From Candidatus Centipeda massiliensis (GTDB taxonomy: Bacteria > Bacillota > Negativicutes > Selenomonadales > Selenomonadaceae), in the NCBI RefSeq assembly GCF_900290285.1, contig NZ_LT985754.1, forward strand, positions 396,299 through 460,298: 64,000 nucleotides of DNA, in the 5' to 3' direction. Both the position numbers and the translations under genes were made by a program. The notes beneath the pieces are model-generated. The model saw only the letters and a program-made list of their open reading frames with translations. It was not told the DNA's origin and searched no databases. Positions 54,457 to 62,657 of the stretch are shown one piece after another. Within the stretch, counting starts at the first letter, position 1. Every line of letters begins with the position of its first letter.

Positions 54457-54485
54457 ATTATATCAGATACGAGGCTGCGATGCAA
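54457..54485 (-). promoter_or_regulatory. Promoter of antitoxin-like RNA 3
   Basis: On the minus strand TTGCAT, a 17-base spacer and TATAAT. It abuts the end of the P-type ATPase gene. Confidence 0.75.
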
Positions 54486-54486
54486 G

Positions 54487-56343
54487 TCATTCCTTTACGC
54501 TCAGCGCACGCATGGCGTTGAAGATAGCGAGGACGGTGACACCGACATCGGCGAAGATCGCCGCCCAGAGCCCTGCCCAGCCGATTGCACCGAGGACGAG
54601 GACGATGCCCTTGATGCCGATGGCGAAGGTGATGTTCTGCCATGCGATGCGCATGGTCTTGCGTGCAATGTCGATGGCGGTCGCGATCTTTCGCGGCTCG
54701 TCAGTCATGAGGACGACATCCGCCGCCTCGATTGCCGCGTCCGAGCCGAGTGCACCCATGGCGATGCCGACATCGGCGCGTGCGAGGACAGGGGCATCGT
54801 TGATGCCGTCGCCGACGTAGGCGAGTGTTCTGCCCTCCTGCTGCGCTGCGAGACGTGTCTCTACCTGCGCGACCTTGTCCTGCGGGAGCAGCTCAGCATG
54901 GACGGTGTCGATGCCGAGGCGCTTGCCGACACTCGCGCCGATTGGGCGTGTGTCGCCCGTGAGCATAACGGTCTCACGGATGCCGCGCTCCTTCAGGGCG
55001 CGGATCGCCTCCGCCGCGTCCTCCTTGATCTCGTCTGCGACGTGGACGACACCTGCGAAGCGCCCGTCAATGGAGAGGTAGACCGCGCCCGTGTGGGGGA
55101 CGGGAGGGATGTTTACCGTGTTCTTTGCTGTGAGGAGGTCATGTGTACCGAGCAGGATGAAATGCCCGTTGATATGCGCGGAGATGCCGCGGCCTGCGTT
55201 TTCCTCCATCGCGTGTACGTCCGTGTCCTCGGTTGTGCCGCCGTTGCCCGTGAAGGCACGGAGGATGGAGCGGCCGATGGGATGGGTGGAGTAGCGCTCG
55301 GCGTTCGCCGCGTAAAAGAGCACGTCTTCCTCTGCGAATCCCTCGGCGGGGATGACGCTCGCGACGTGGAAGCTGCCCTTTGTGAGCGTGCCGGTCTTGT
55401 CGAATACGACGGTGTCCGCCTTTGCCAGAGCCTCCAGGTAGTTGCCGCCCTTGATGAGGATGCCCGCGCGGCTCGCACCGCCGATCCCCGCAAAGAAGGA
55501 GAGCGGAACGGAAATGACGAGAGCACAGGGGCAGGAGATGACGAGGAAGGTGAGTGCGCGGTAGATCCACATGGAGAACGGATCACCCGTGACGAGCGGC
55601 GGGATGAGGGCAAGGAGCACTGCGCCGATGACAACGGCGGGCGTGTACCAGCGGGCAAAGCGCGTGATGAGCGTCTCGGTGGTCGCCTTCTTATCCGTCG
55701 CCTCCTCCACAAGCGAGAGGATGCGCTCGACGGTCGATTCCTCGTATGGGGTTGTGACCTCCACCTCGAGTACGCCGGTCTGATTGATGCAGCCGCTGAT
55801 GATCTCGTTGCCCGCGCGTACTGCGCGGGGCATGGATTCACCTGTGAGCGCGGAGGTGTCGAGCAGCCCCTCGCCCTTTCGGATGATCCCGTCGAGCGGC
55901 ACGCGCTCCCCCGGGCGGACGATGATGGTCTCGCCGACCTCGACCTCGTCGGGGAATACCTCCTCCTCCGCACCGTTGCGCAGGACGCATGCCGTGTCGG
56001 GACGGATGTCCATGAGAGAGGAGATGGAGCGGCGGGAGCGGTGAACGGCGTAGCCCTGGAACCACTCTCCGATCTGATAGAGCAGCATGACGGCAACGCC
56101 CTCGGAGTAGTCGCCGAGGGCAATTGCGCCGAGGGTGGCGACTGCCATGAGGAAGTTCTCGTCAAAGACGCGTCCTTGGCGGATGTTCACCGTCGCGCGC
56201 CAGAGAATGTCCCAGCCGATGAGAGCGTAAGCTGCGAGGAGGAGCACAACGCCAACGATTGTGTCTTCGAGGATCATTCCCGGGATGAAGAGTGCTGCTG
56301 CTCCGCCGATGCGCATGAGCATTCTCTTTTGCTTCTTCGTCAT
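54487..56343 (-). CDS. P1B-type heavy-metal ATPase (Zn/Cd/Pb exporter-like)
   Basis: A 618-residue metal-exporting ATPase. It has TGES (167-170), the metal-site CPC (271-273), the phosphorylated Asp315 in DKTGTLT, the HP motif in STHPIG and GDGINDAP. The CPC site with the final helix sequence ADVGVTVLAIFNAMRAL suggests the Zn2+/Cd2+/Pb2+ subgroup rather than Cu+. It lacks its own N-terminal metal-binding domain; that domain is encoded separately just upstream. AAAGGGGAG precedes the start. Confidence 0.93.
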   Translation of the reverse strand: MTKKQKRMLMRIGGAAALFIPGMILEDTIVGVVLLLAAYALIGWDILWRATVNIRQGRVFDENFLMAVATLGAIALGDYSEGVAVMLLYQIGEWFQGYAVHRSRRSISSLMDIRPDTACVLRNGAEEEVFPDEVEVGETIIVRPGERVPLDGIIRKGEGLLDTSALTGESMPRAVRAGNEIISGCINQTGVLEVEVTTPYEESTVERILSLVEEATDKKATTETLITRFARWYTPAVVIGAVLLALIPPLVTGDPFSMWIYRALTFLVISCPCALVISVPLSFFAGIGGASRAGILIKGGNYLEALAKADTVVFDKTGTLTKGSFHVASVIPAEGFAEEDVLFYAANAERYSTHPIGRSILRAFTGNGGTTEDTDVHAMEENAGRGISAHINGHFILLGTHDLLTAKNTVNIPPVPHTGAVYLSIDGRFAGVVHVADEIKEDAAEAIRALKERGIRETVMLTGDTRPIGASVGKRLGIDTVHAELLPQDKVAQVETRLAAQQEGRTLAYVGDGINDAPVLARADVGIAMGALGSDAAIEAADVVLMTDEPRKIATAIDIARKTMRIAWQNITFAIGIKGIVLVLGAIGWAGLWAAIFADVGVTVLAIFNAMRALSVKE

Positions 56344-56365
56344 TGCTGTCTCCCCTTTCTCCGAA

Positions 56366-56584
56366 TTAAGCCTCGAGTACGGCGTCCGGCTCGATGGTCT
56401 TGGCGATCTTCTTAATTTCTGCGACGATCTCGTCGAAGCGCGCGTCGTCCGCGTCGAGCGTCATGCGCTCGCTGAGGAAGTTGATGCGCACCTTGTTCAC
56501 GCCCGCGATCTTTGCCGCAGCATCCTCAATCTCTTGAGCGCAGTGAGCGCAGTCGATATCGCGAAACTTGAATGCCTTTTTCAT
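56366..56584 (-). CDS. Stand-alone HMA-domain metal-binding protein
   Basis: A 72-residue heavy-metal-associated domain with the metal-binding Cys12-x-x-Cys15 (DCAHCA) and a ferredoxin-like fold pattern. Normally such a domain is fused to the N terminus of a P1B ATPase; here it is a separate gene 22 bases before the ATPase. It has AAAGGAG and lies first behind the metal-responsive promoter. It may deliver or sense metal for the ATPase. Confidence 0.88.
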   Translation of the reverse strand: MKKAFKFRDIDCAHCAQEIEDAAAKIAGVNKVRINFLSERMTLDADDARFDEIVAEIKKIAKTIEPDAVLEA

Positions 56585-56608
56585 GGGTATCCGCTCCTTT
56601 ATTTAAAT

Positions 56609-56666
56609 GATATATGAACAACTATTCACATATTGTGATTATAAGGGAGGAGGAAGTGTTTGTCAA
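56609..56666 (-). promoter_or_regulatory. Metal-export promoter with SmtB/CadC-like operator
   Basis: On the minus strand TTGACA (56661-56666), a 17-base spacer and TATAAT (56638-56643). Just downstream, at the transcription start, lies TGAA-CAACTA-TTCA (56615-56628) inside a longer imperfect palindrome. This is the ArsR/SmtB-family pattern TGAA-N6-TTCA. No ArsR-family gene is in the window. Confidence 0.75.
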
Positions 56667-56709
56667 CATGCAGTATTTTTATTTTTGCAAGAAAAAGTGG
56701 CTGCTGCAC

Positions 56710-56845
56710 GAGCGCCCCTATCGGCTCGCTGCGTTCGCCACTTCCCCCGCTCTGGCGGGGGAAGCTGATATGCCGTGATTCACGTAACCAGCCTCCCCCG
56801 TCGAAACGGGGGAGGGGGACCGCGTAAGCGGTGGAAGGGGGGCTT
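56710..56845 (+). repeat. GC-rich multi-hairpin repeat, copy F
   Basis: Starts GCGCCCCTATCGGC, with blocks CACTTCCCCCG...GCGGGGGAAGCT and AGCCTCCCCCG...CGGGGGAGG and the hairpin ACCGC-gtaa-GCGGT. The closing arm is altered. With the terminator at 56873 it fills the space between the metal-export promoter and the chemoreceptor gene. Confidence 0.88.
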
Positions 56846-56872
56846 GTAGCGCGATATCGCTGACATAATAAC

Positions 56873-56921
56873 AAAGGCTGTCGCACGAAGCTAGAAAACT
56901 TCGTGTGACAGCCTTTTCTTT
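56873..56921 (-). terminator. Terminator of the recurring hairpin family, copy 4
   Basis: GGCTGTCACACGAAG-ttttctag-CTTCGTGCGACAGCC followed on the minus strand by TTTGTTATT; it ends the chemoreceptor transcript. Confidence 0.85.
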
Positions 56922-56931
56922 GAAGAATATC

Positions 56932-58626
56932 TTACAGCTTAAACTTCGACGCGATGTCGTTGAGCTTTGTCGCGGTCTGTGCGAGTGCCTCGGCGTTGTC
57001 GCTCACGTCATGCAGGCTCGCGCTCTGCTCCTCGGAGGCGGCGGCGACAGTCTCGGCGTTCGCACCGGTCTTTTCAGCGACGGCGCTGATGTTCTGGACG
57101 TTGCCGACGACATCCTGCATATCGTTCGCCGTGTGGTCGACCGCCTGGCTGATCTGCTCGATGTTCGCGCGGACATCTTCGAGGCGGCTGCGGATGGAGT
57201 CGAAGCTCTTTTCCGTTGCAATCGTGACTTCCTCGCTTGCCGCGGCCTTCTCCTCGGCGCTCTCGATGGCATTGGCGGCGACTTGAATGCTCTCGACCAT
57301 CTTGGCAATCGTCTGCTCGATCTCGTTTGTGGCGGCAGAGCTCTGCTCCGCGAGCTTCCTGACCTCCTCGGCGACGACAGCAAAGCCGCGTCCTGCCTCG
57401 CCTGCACGCGCCGCCTCAATGGCCGCGTTGAGTGCGAGGAGGTTTGTCTGACCCGCGATTTCACGGATGGTAGTGACGACGTTCTTGATGGCATCGGAGC
57501 TCGTGACGAGCTTTTCAGAGACCTGTGCAATCTCGGTCATGGCGTTGCTGACAGTATCATTCTGCTGGACGAGCTGATGGATGTACTTCATACCCTGGTT
57601 CGCGTCGTCCACCGCGTCGCATGCGGTCTGGTTCGCATGGACACCGCTCGCGCTCATCTCCTCGGTGCGCGCGCTGACCTGCTCAATGGCGGTCGTAATC
57701 TCGCTGATGCTGCTGTTGTTGTGTACCGCATCGGAGGCGACATCCGTGATCGTGTGGGCGATGCTCTCGGAGACCTGCATCTGTGACTGGACAGAGTTCG
57801 AGAGGTCGCCGCTTGCCTTGGTGAGGTTGTCCGCCTCCGTCTGGATGGAGCGGACGATGTGGTGCAGCGCATCCTTCATTTCGAGCATTTCGTTTGCCAT
57901 ATCGCCGATCTCGTCGTTCCACAGCGCACGTGTGCCCTGGAACGAGAGGTCAAGTTTGCCGAGCTTGCCGACTTCACCGCGCAGCTTGGTAAGACGGCCG
58001 GCGAGTTTCCGTGCGTACCATGTCGCCGCCGCGCCAATCACGATAATGCCAACGATGCTGATGGTGAGCACGATCATAAAGATGTGATCGACGTTGCTGT
58101 TCAGCTTCTCAAGCCGCTGCTCCTGCACAGCAGTCTGGGTCTCGGCTGCCTTGTCAAAGAGTGCGTCGATCTCGTCTGTCTTCTTGCGCAGTTCGGTGGA
58201 TGCCGCCGTCGCCGCCTCAATGTCGTTGCGCTGGTAGAGGGCGATGATGTTCTTCGTCTTCTCTGTATAGTCGTGCACTGCCTTGCGCAGTTCCTCGCCG
58301 CGTGCCTTCGCGTCGGCGTTGACCGCATTGTCGGCAAACGTGCTGAGATTCGCGTCCGCCTTCTTGAGCGCGTTCTCCGTATCCGTTGCACGGCTCGAAT
58401 CGCGCGTGATGATGTAGCCGCGCAGCTCGCTCAGCCCTTGATGAAAGTCATCCTCCGCCTCAAGCAGCGTGATGCTGTTCTTGACCGTCACGGAAAGCAG
58501 ATGCTGATAATCGGCACTCGTCGACTTGAACTCATAGAGTACGACGGCGAGCAGCACGATCATCAGTGCGATGACGCTGCCGACGAGTCCCGTGAGCTGC
58601 AGCCCGATGGGCATTCGCTGTCCCAT
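56932..58626 (-). CDS. Methyl-accepting chemotaxis protein
   Basis: A 564-residue transmembrane chemoreceptor. Helix 1 (about 8-30) is followed by a four-helix-bundle sensor of the 4HB_MCP type ([37 protein letters not shown]), a second membrane helix near residues 180-200, a HAMP domain and the cytoplasmic signalling hairpin with its tip [20 protein letters not shown]. It reports to CheA/CheW, which are not in the window. The ATG at 58626 has GAGGAGGAG. A possible promoter is TTGACA at 58730-58735 (minus). Confidence 0.93.
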   Translation of the reverse strand: MGQRMPIGLQLTGLVGSVIALMIVLLAVVLYEFKSTSADYQHLLSVTVKNSITLLEAEDDFHQGLSELRGYIITRDSSRATDTENALKKADANLSTFADNAVNADAKARGEELRKAVHDYTEKTKNIIALYQRNDIEAATAASTELRKKTDEIDALFDKAAETQTAVQEQRLEKLNSNVDHIFMIVLTISIVGIIVIGAAATWYARKLAGRLTKLRGEVGKLGKLDLSFQGTRALWNDEIGDMANEMLEMKDALHHIVRSIQTEADNLTKASGDLSNSVQSQMQVSESIAHTITDVASDAVHNNSSISEITTAIEQVSARTEEMSASGVHANQTACDAVDDANQGMKYIHQLVQQNDTVSNAMTEIAQVSEKLVTSSDAIKNVVTTIREIAGQTNLLALNAAIEAARAGEAGRGFAVVAEEVRKLAEQSSAATNEIEQTIAKMVESIQVAANAIESAEEKAAASEEVTIATEKSFDSIRSRLEDVRANIEQISQAVDHTANDMQDVVGNVQNISAVAEKTGANAETVAAASEEQSASLHDVSDNAEALAQTATKLNDIASKFKL

Positions 58627-58821
58627 AGTGATCTCCTCCTCATTCTTTTTCCCGTACCGCATGGCTGTTCCCGTGCAGTCACGCAGCATAAACCGTGTGC
58701 GTGGTTATTTTGCACCCGATGAGGCGCTATGTCAATGATTTTTTTAATCGAAAGAAAAAAATTTTAAAAAAAGGGGCTTTTCACTATTGCGTCCACGGCA
58801 TGAATATGATAAATTTACTTC

Positions 58822-59046
58822 CGTAATTTCTGCTTTGACCGTGCATCGAGTGTCCGCTGAGGACAATGGGGGCGGTGCATGGCTGCGTTTGGAACGATTA
58901 GCCGACCTTGGTGGGGGAGCACCTCGGGACTTGGCCGGTTGATTAGTGTCTGCACGACGGAATTGTTTATCATAAAGAGAGATTGTGCATGGACGACCAA
59001 ATGATAGCAGAAATATGGGCTGGCGCATTGTCAGCCTTTTTTTTGC
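58822..59046 (+). ncRNA. Candidate structured RNA of unknown type
   Basis: Several local hairpins occur in order: TGTCC-gctga-GGACA, GGCT...AGCC, GGTG-ggggag-CACC nested in CGACC...GGTTG, and TATCAT...ATGATA. The stretch ends in GGCTG-gcgcattgt-CAGCC with eight Ts. A weak promoter (TTGCGT, 17 bases, TAAATT at 58787-58815) lies upstream. I could not match it to 6S, SRP, RNase P or tmRNA. It may be a small RNA or a decayed element. Confidence 0.3.
59028..59045 (+). terminator. Rho-independent terminator with no protein gene before it
   Basis: GGCTG / CAGCC stem followed by eight Ts, in a stretch with no coding region on the plus strand. Confidence 0.7.
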
Positions 59047-59134
59047 CCAAAATACGGTACAATACTGTTGCATCACCCATGATTTGTCGATACCCATAAT
59101 ATAGGACGACATTGCATTACACGGAGGTAATGGT

Positions 59135-60187
59135 ATGGCACTTTTTGAGGGAATTGGAAGAATCGGCGACTATGCGCAGATGAAGAACCTCAGGCGCGAG
59201 ATGAAGTACCGCATCAAGACGGGGCAGAGCCTTGCACAGGCGATGGGGACGCCCGTACAGCCGAGCAGAGTGCGAGCGGATGAGGCGCAGAAGACGAACA
59301 AAAACAGCGACGCGAACCGCGAGCTGCAGATTCGGCAGAAGCTGCGGCAGGGACAGAAACTCTCTGCGACGGATAAGCAGTACCTGAAGGAGAACAACCC
59401 CGACCTTTATGAGAAGGTCGAGCGGATCGAGGAGCGCCGCGAGGTGCTCGCGCGTGCGCTGAAACGTGCCAAGACGAAGGATGAGGCGCTGCGTGCGGTC
59501 GCACAGGCGAACATCGCCGTGCTTGCCGAGATGAAATCGGGCAGCGGTGATGCGCCGAGCTTTCACGGCATCGGCAGCGGCTCCGCTGAGGGAAGTGCGC
59601 CCTCGCCCGTGATGACGGAGGGCGGTGCGGATGCTGCGGGAGATGCACTCGATGCACCGCTGACGGAGGGCGGCGCTGCCGCACCGACGAGTGGAGAGAT
59701 GCAGGGGGCACTCGGTCGTGAGGCGCTCGGAGAGGAGGGCGCGGGCGCACAGACGGCACAGACGGCGGAGCATACGGCGGCTGCGGACGCCCATGACGCG
59801 GAGGCAGAGAAGAAGGGCTTCCAGCCGGGACCCTCAACGCGCGACCAGTACGGCAACCGCCGCGTACTCTCGCGCGCGGAGATGGAGAATATGCTTCGCC
59901 AGGCGCAGGAGTCCGGCAAGCTCACCCCGCTCGACAGCGAGAAGGTCTACCTCCTGCGCGCCCTGCAGCGCGAGTGGATGGAGTACGCGAACTCCGAGGA
60001 CTATCAGAGCCTCCCCAATACCGCGCTCGACGCGGCAGAGGAGGAGGAGCGCGGCGTGCGCCGCAAGAGGTGCGCAGATACGGACATCATATCGATGCGC
60101 CCCGCACCGCGTCCTGCCGAGATCCTCGCTGCGCACCGCTACTATCATGCGGCGTACGGCGGGGAAGCATTTGAGGCAAAAGGATGA
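59135..60187 (+). CDS. Large soluble protein of unknown function
   Basis: A 350-residue hydrophilic protein with no signal peptide or membrane span. Residues 15-125 are basic and helical with coiled-coil character (KLRQGQKLSATDKQYLKENN, then DLYEKVERIEERREVLARAL). Residues 135-235 are an acidic Gly/Ala/Glu-rich low-complexity linker, and residues 240-345 form a second helical domain (RVLSRAEMENMLRQAQESGK). I do not recognise the family. It has CGGAGGTAA before the ATG and lies 21 bases before the carbonic anhydrase gene. Confidence 0.65.
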   Translation: MALFEGIGRIGDYAQMKNLRREMKYRIKTGQSLAQAMGTPVQPSRVRADEAQKTNKNSDANRELQIRQKLRQGQKLSATDKQYLKENNPDLYEKVERIEERREVLARALKRAKTKDEALRAVAQANIAVLAEMKSGSGDAPSFHGIGSGSAEGSAPSPVMTEGGADAAGDALDAPLTEGGAAAPTSGEMQGALGREALGEEGAGAQTAQTAEHTAAADAHDAEAEKKGFQPGPSTRDQYGNRRVLSRAEMENMLRQAQESGKLTPLDSEKVYLLRALQREWMEYANSEDYQSLPNTALDAAEEEERGVRRKRCADTDIISMRPAPRPAEILAAHRYYHAAYGGEAFEAKG

Positions 60188-60208
60188 TTTCTTTAGAAAG
60201 GATCCATT

Positions 60209-60778
60209 ATGTTTACATTCAAAGGGGAGGGGTTCCCCGCTTTTCACGGTATTGTCCCGCAGATTCATGAGGAGGCGTTCGTCGCCCCGCAGGTGTTCCT
60301 CTCGGGCGATGTGCGCATCGGGCAGTATGCAAGCCTCTGGCCGGGCGTGGTTGCACGCGGGGATGTGGACTACATCTCCGTCGGATTTTGCAGCAACATA
60401 CAGGATCTTACCTGCCTCCACGTCGCGGACGATGCCCCCTGCATCATCGGGGACTATGTGACGGTCGGGCACTGTGCGTGCATCCATGGCTGCGAGATCG
60501 AGGATCACGTGCTCATCGGCATGGGGGCGACTGTTCTGACGGGGGCGAAGATCGGACGCGGCTCGATTGTCGCGGCGGGTGCCGTCGTCAAGGAGAACGC
60601 CGTCATCCCGCCGAATTCGCTCGTGGCGGGCGTGCCTGCAAAGATCGTGCGTGAGAATATGGATCGCGTCGCGACCATCCACGCGCAGGCGCTCAAGTAC
60701 AAATGCGAATGGTCTGTGGAGTACGGCGTCTATCCCGAGATTGGCGGGGAACGCTACCACGGCGAAAAGATCATCTGA
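60209..60778 (+). CDS. Gamma-class carbonic anhydrase-like protein
   Basis: A 189-residue left-handed beta-helix protein with hexapeptide repeats (SIVAAGAVVKENAVIPPNSL, VAGVPAKIV). Metal-ligand His residues are in TCLHVAD and VGHCACIHGC, the YrdA/CaiE-like arrangement. It may hydrate CO2, although many members lack measurable activity. The next gene overlaps its stop (TGATG). Confidence 0.9.
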   Translation: MFTFKGEGFPAFHGIVPQIHEEAFVAPQVFLSGDVRIGQYASLWPGVVARGDVDYISVGFCSNIQDLTCLHVADDAPCIIGDYVTVGHCACIHGCEIEDHVLIGMGATVLTGAKIGRGSIVAAGAVVKENAVIPPNSLVAGVPAKIVRENMDRVATIHAQALKYKCEWSVEYGVYPEIGGERYHGEKII

Positions 60779-61194
60779 TGGCGGCGGAAGAGGATCTCGT
60801 CCGGCAGCCACACGGCAAAGAGCAGCAGATCAAGATGGAGATCGTCTCCATGATTCACGGCGGCGAGTCGCCCTACGATGTCATCTTTCACGTCGCCAAA
60901 TGGCTTGAGCAGACATCGGGGGAGCCTGGCTATGCGCAGTATGTCGAGGATGCCATGCGCGCCGTGTACGGCTGTGCGCTCGAACATGTCCGCCCGATGG
61001 AGGACGAGCTGCACGATGTGGAGGCACGGCTCGTGCGCATCCGCGCCGCCTACGATAAGCCGGAGTTCACTGAGGAGGAGAAGAAGCGGATCCGCTTCGC
61101 CATTGACCTCCATGTGAAGAACATCGCGCGTCTCAAGGAGTGCATTGCACGCGCCAAGGCGAACGGTGAGGCAGCGGAGATCGTGAAGAATTAG
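60778..61194 (+). CDS. Helical protein of unknown function
   Basis: A 138-residue protein, mostly helical and charged, with no signal peptide. Translation is coupled to the carbonic anhydrase gene by TGATG. Segments such as SPYDVIFHVAKWLEQTSGEP and the C-terminal KNIARLKECIARAKANGEAA suggest a helical bundle. Family not recognised. The 160-bp repeat begins at its stop codon. Confidence 0.6.
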   Translation: MAAEEDLVRQPHGKEQQIKMEIVSMIHGGESPYDVIFHVAKWLEQTSGEPGYAQYVEDAMRAVYGCALEHVRPMEDELHDVEARLVRIRAAYDKPEFTEEEKKRIRFAIDLHVKNIARLKECIARAKANGEAAEIVKN

Positions 61195-61357
61195 GGAAGC
61201 ACTGATAAATTCAGCACCACCGTCTTGGCACATCTTTTCCGCCCTCTCTTTGTCGACAAATCCTCCACATAGCCCTTGCTATGCGTCCGGTTTGTCTCCT
61301 TGACAGGACGAAAAATCTGCACCAACTCGGCGGACTTCATTTTATCAGCGATTCCCT
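61195..61357 (+). repeat. 160-bp dispersed element, copy 3
   Basis: Ends GGGAAGCACTGATAAATTCA and TTTTATCAGCGATTCCCT are terminal inverted repeats. The internal hairpin is CATAGC-cctt-GCTATG, and the core is GGACGAAAAATCTGCACCAA. It directly abuts a further inverted end at 61358-61375. Confidence 0.85.
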
Positions 61358-61375
61358 AGGGAAACACTGATAAAA
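61340..61375. repeat. 36-bp near-perfect palindrome at the element end
   Basis: TTTTATCAGCGATTCCCT is followed directly by AGGGAAACACTGATAAAA; 16 of 18 positions pair. It looks like two element ends placed head to head. Confidence 0.85.
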
Positions 61376-61394
61376 TTATACATAAAAATCATAA

Positions 61395-61426
61395 AGCTCA
61401 TACCTTGCGTGTATGAGCTTTTTTGT
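61395..61426 (+). terminator. Rho-independent terminator
   Basis: AAGCTCATAC-cttgcgt-GTATGAGCTT followed by TTTTG. A weak promoter for the next gene (TTGCGT, 18 bases, TAAAAT at 61405-61434) overlaps it, and a small palindrome CCTACA-AAT-TGTAGG lies at 61445-61459. Confidence 0.8.
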
Positions 61427-61503
61427 GATAAAATACAGGCACAGCCTACAAATTGTAGGATGATTTCGAGAACTGTTGAAGATGTCGGCAGGAGGAGAGT
61501 ATC

Positions 61504-62475
61504 ATGAAGATTTCTACCGTCAAGAAAGTTTTTGCGGTCGGGGCGATCCTTGCGGCGGCAGCAGTACTCCTTGCGGGGTGCAACGGTACCTCCGATGTGG
61601 AGGGGAAGAAGTTCCTCAACATCGGCACAGGAGGCACGGCGGGGACGTACTATCCGATTGGCGGCGCCATTGCGGAGGTGCTGAACAAGGAGATCCCGGG
61701 GATGAGTGCGAGCGCCCAGAGTACGGGCGCCTCCGTTGCCAACATCAATATGTTGGGCGACGGTGAAATCGACCTCGCGACGGTGCAGAATGACATTGCA
61801 TACTATGCCGCACATGGGACGGAGATGTTCAAGGACAAGAAGGTCGACGGACTGCAGGGCATTGCCTCGCTCTATCCCGAGACCTGCCAGTTCGTGACGC
61901 TGAAGTCCTCTGGCATCAAGAGCCTTGCAGAGCTCAAGGGAAAGCGCGTTGCTGTCGGGGCGGTGGGCTCAGGGGTGGAGGCAAATGTGCGCCAGATCCT
62001 CGCAGCATACGGCGTGACCTATAGCGACATCGACGCGCAGTACCTGTCCTTCGCGGAGGGCGCGAGCGCGCTCAAGGACGGCAACGTGGATGTCGCCGTG
62101 CTCACGGCGGGCTATCCGACGGCGTCCGTGCAGGACATTGCCTCACAGAATCCCGTGCGGCTGCTCCCCGTGGAGGAAAAGATCGCGGACGATCTGATCG
62201 CGCAGTATCCGTTCTACACGAAGACGGTCATCCCTGCAGGAACGTATGCGGGTTTTGATGAAGAGGTGTCAAGCGTCGCTGTCATGGCGATGCTCGTCGC
62301 CGGCCCCACGGTGAATGCCGATCTCGGCTACAGCATCACGAAGGCGATCTTCGGGAATCTCGATCGCCTACAGGCTGCGCACGCCGTCGGCAAGCAGATC
62401 ACGAAGGACACGGCAAAGGCGGGGATGTCCCTGCCGATGAACGCAGGTGCGGAGAGGTATTTCGACGGCAAATGA
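61504..62475 (+). CDS. TAXI-family TRAP solute receptor 1
   Basis: A 323-residue lipoprotein with lipobox LLAGC. Mature part is the TAXI family (TRAP-associated extracytoplasmic immunogenic): NIGTGGTAGTYYPIGGAIAE, STGASVANINML, VGAVGSGVEANVRQIL and PAGTYAGF. It binds small organic acids for a TRAP transporter. GGAGGAGAG precedes the start. A close paralogue follows after 182 bases, and a DUF1850 gene follows that, the usual context for a fused TRAP permease just outside the window. Confidence 0.92.
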   Translation: MKISTVKKVFAVGAILAAAAVLLAGCNGTSDVEGKKFLNIGTGGTAGTYYPIGGAIAEVLNKEIPGMSASAQSTGASVANINMLGDGEIDLATVQNDIAYYAAHGTEMFKDKKVDGLQGIASLYPETCQFVTLKSSGIKSLAELKGKRVAVGAVGSGVEANVRQILAAYGVTYSDIDAQYLSFAEGASALKDGNVDVAVLTAGYPTASVQDIASQNPVRLLPVEEKIADDLIAQYPFYTKTVIPAGTYAGFDEEVSSVAVMAMLVAGPTVNADLGYSITKAIFGNLDRLQAAHAVGKQITKDTAKAGMSLPMNAGAERYFDGK

Positions 62476-62657
62476 GTGCAGCCGTGCTGCGCGTCCTTCG
62501 ACGGCGATGCGGAACTGTCTTGTATACCCATGTATACCATCATACAAGGAACCCCCTGCTTGCGTGCGGAGGGCTCCTTATGATAAGATACGTTTATTAT
62601 CGCCGCATGCGACGATAGTTCGAGAACTTTTCATATTTTATCATGGAGGGAAAGAAC
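62476..62657. other. Spacer between the two receptor genes
   Basis: Contains a repeated TGTATACC pair (62520-62540) and a hairpin AAGGAACCCCCT...GGAGGGCTCCTT (62546-62579) without a clear T run. It may be a weak terminator or an mRNA-stability element. Confidence 0.4.

Larger units (their letters stand above)
58690..59134. other. Gene-free stretch before the 350-residue unknown
   Basis: A 445-base region containing the chemoreceptor promoter on the minus strand, a T-rich/A-rich tract (58738-58772) and the candidate RNA listed separately at 58822-59046. I see no convincing protein gene. Confidence 0.5.

Noticed and set aside
54430-56415. A 661-codon plus-strand open frame opposite the metal ATPase.
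   Set aside because: The ATPase on the minus strand has every P-type motif. The plus product is Asp/Glu/Arg-rich with no motif and no start signals.
58744-59112. A 122-codon minus-strand open frame upstream of the chemoreceptor.
   Set aside because: No ribosome binding site, odd composition, and it overlaps the plus-strand terminator and candidate RNA; not supported as a gene.
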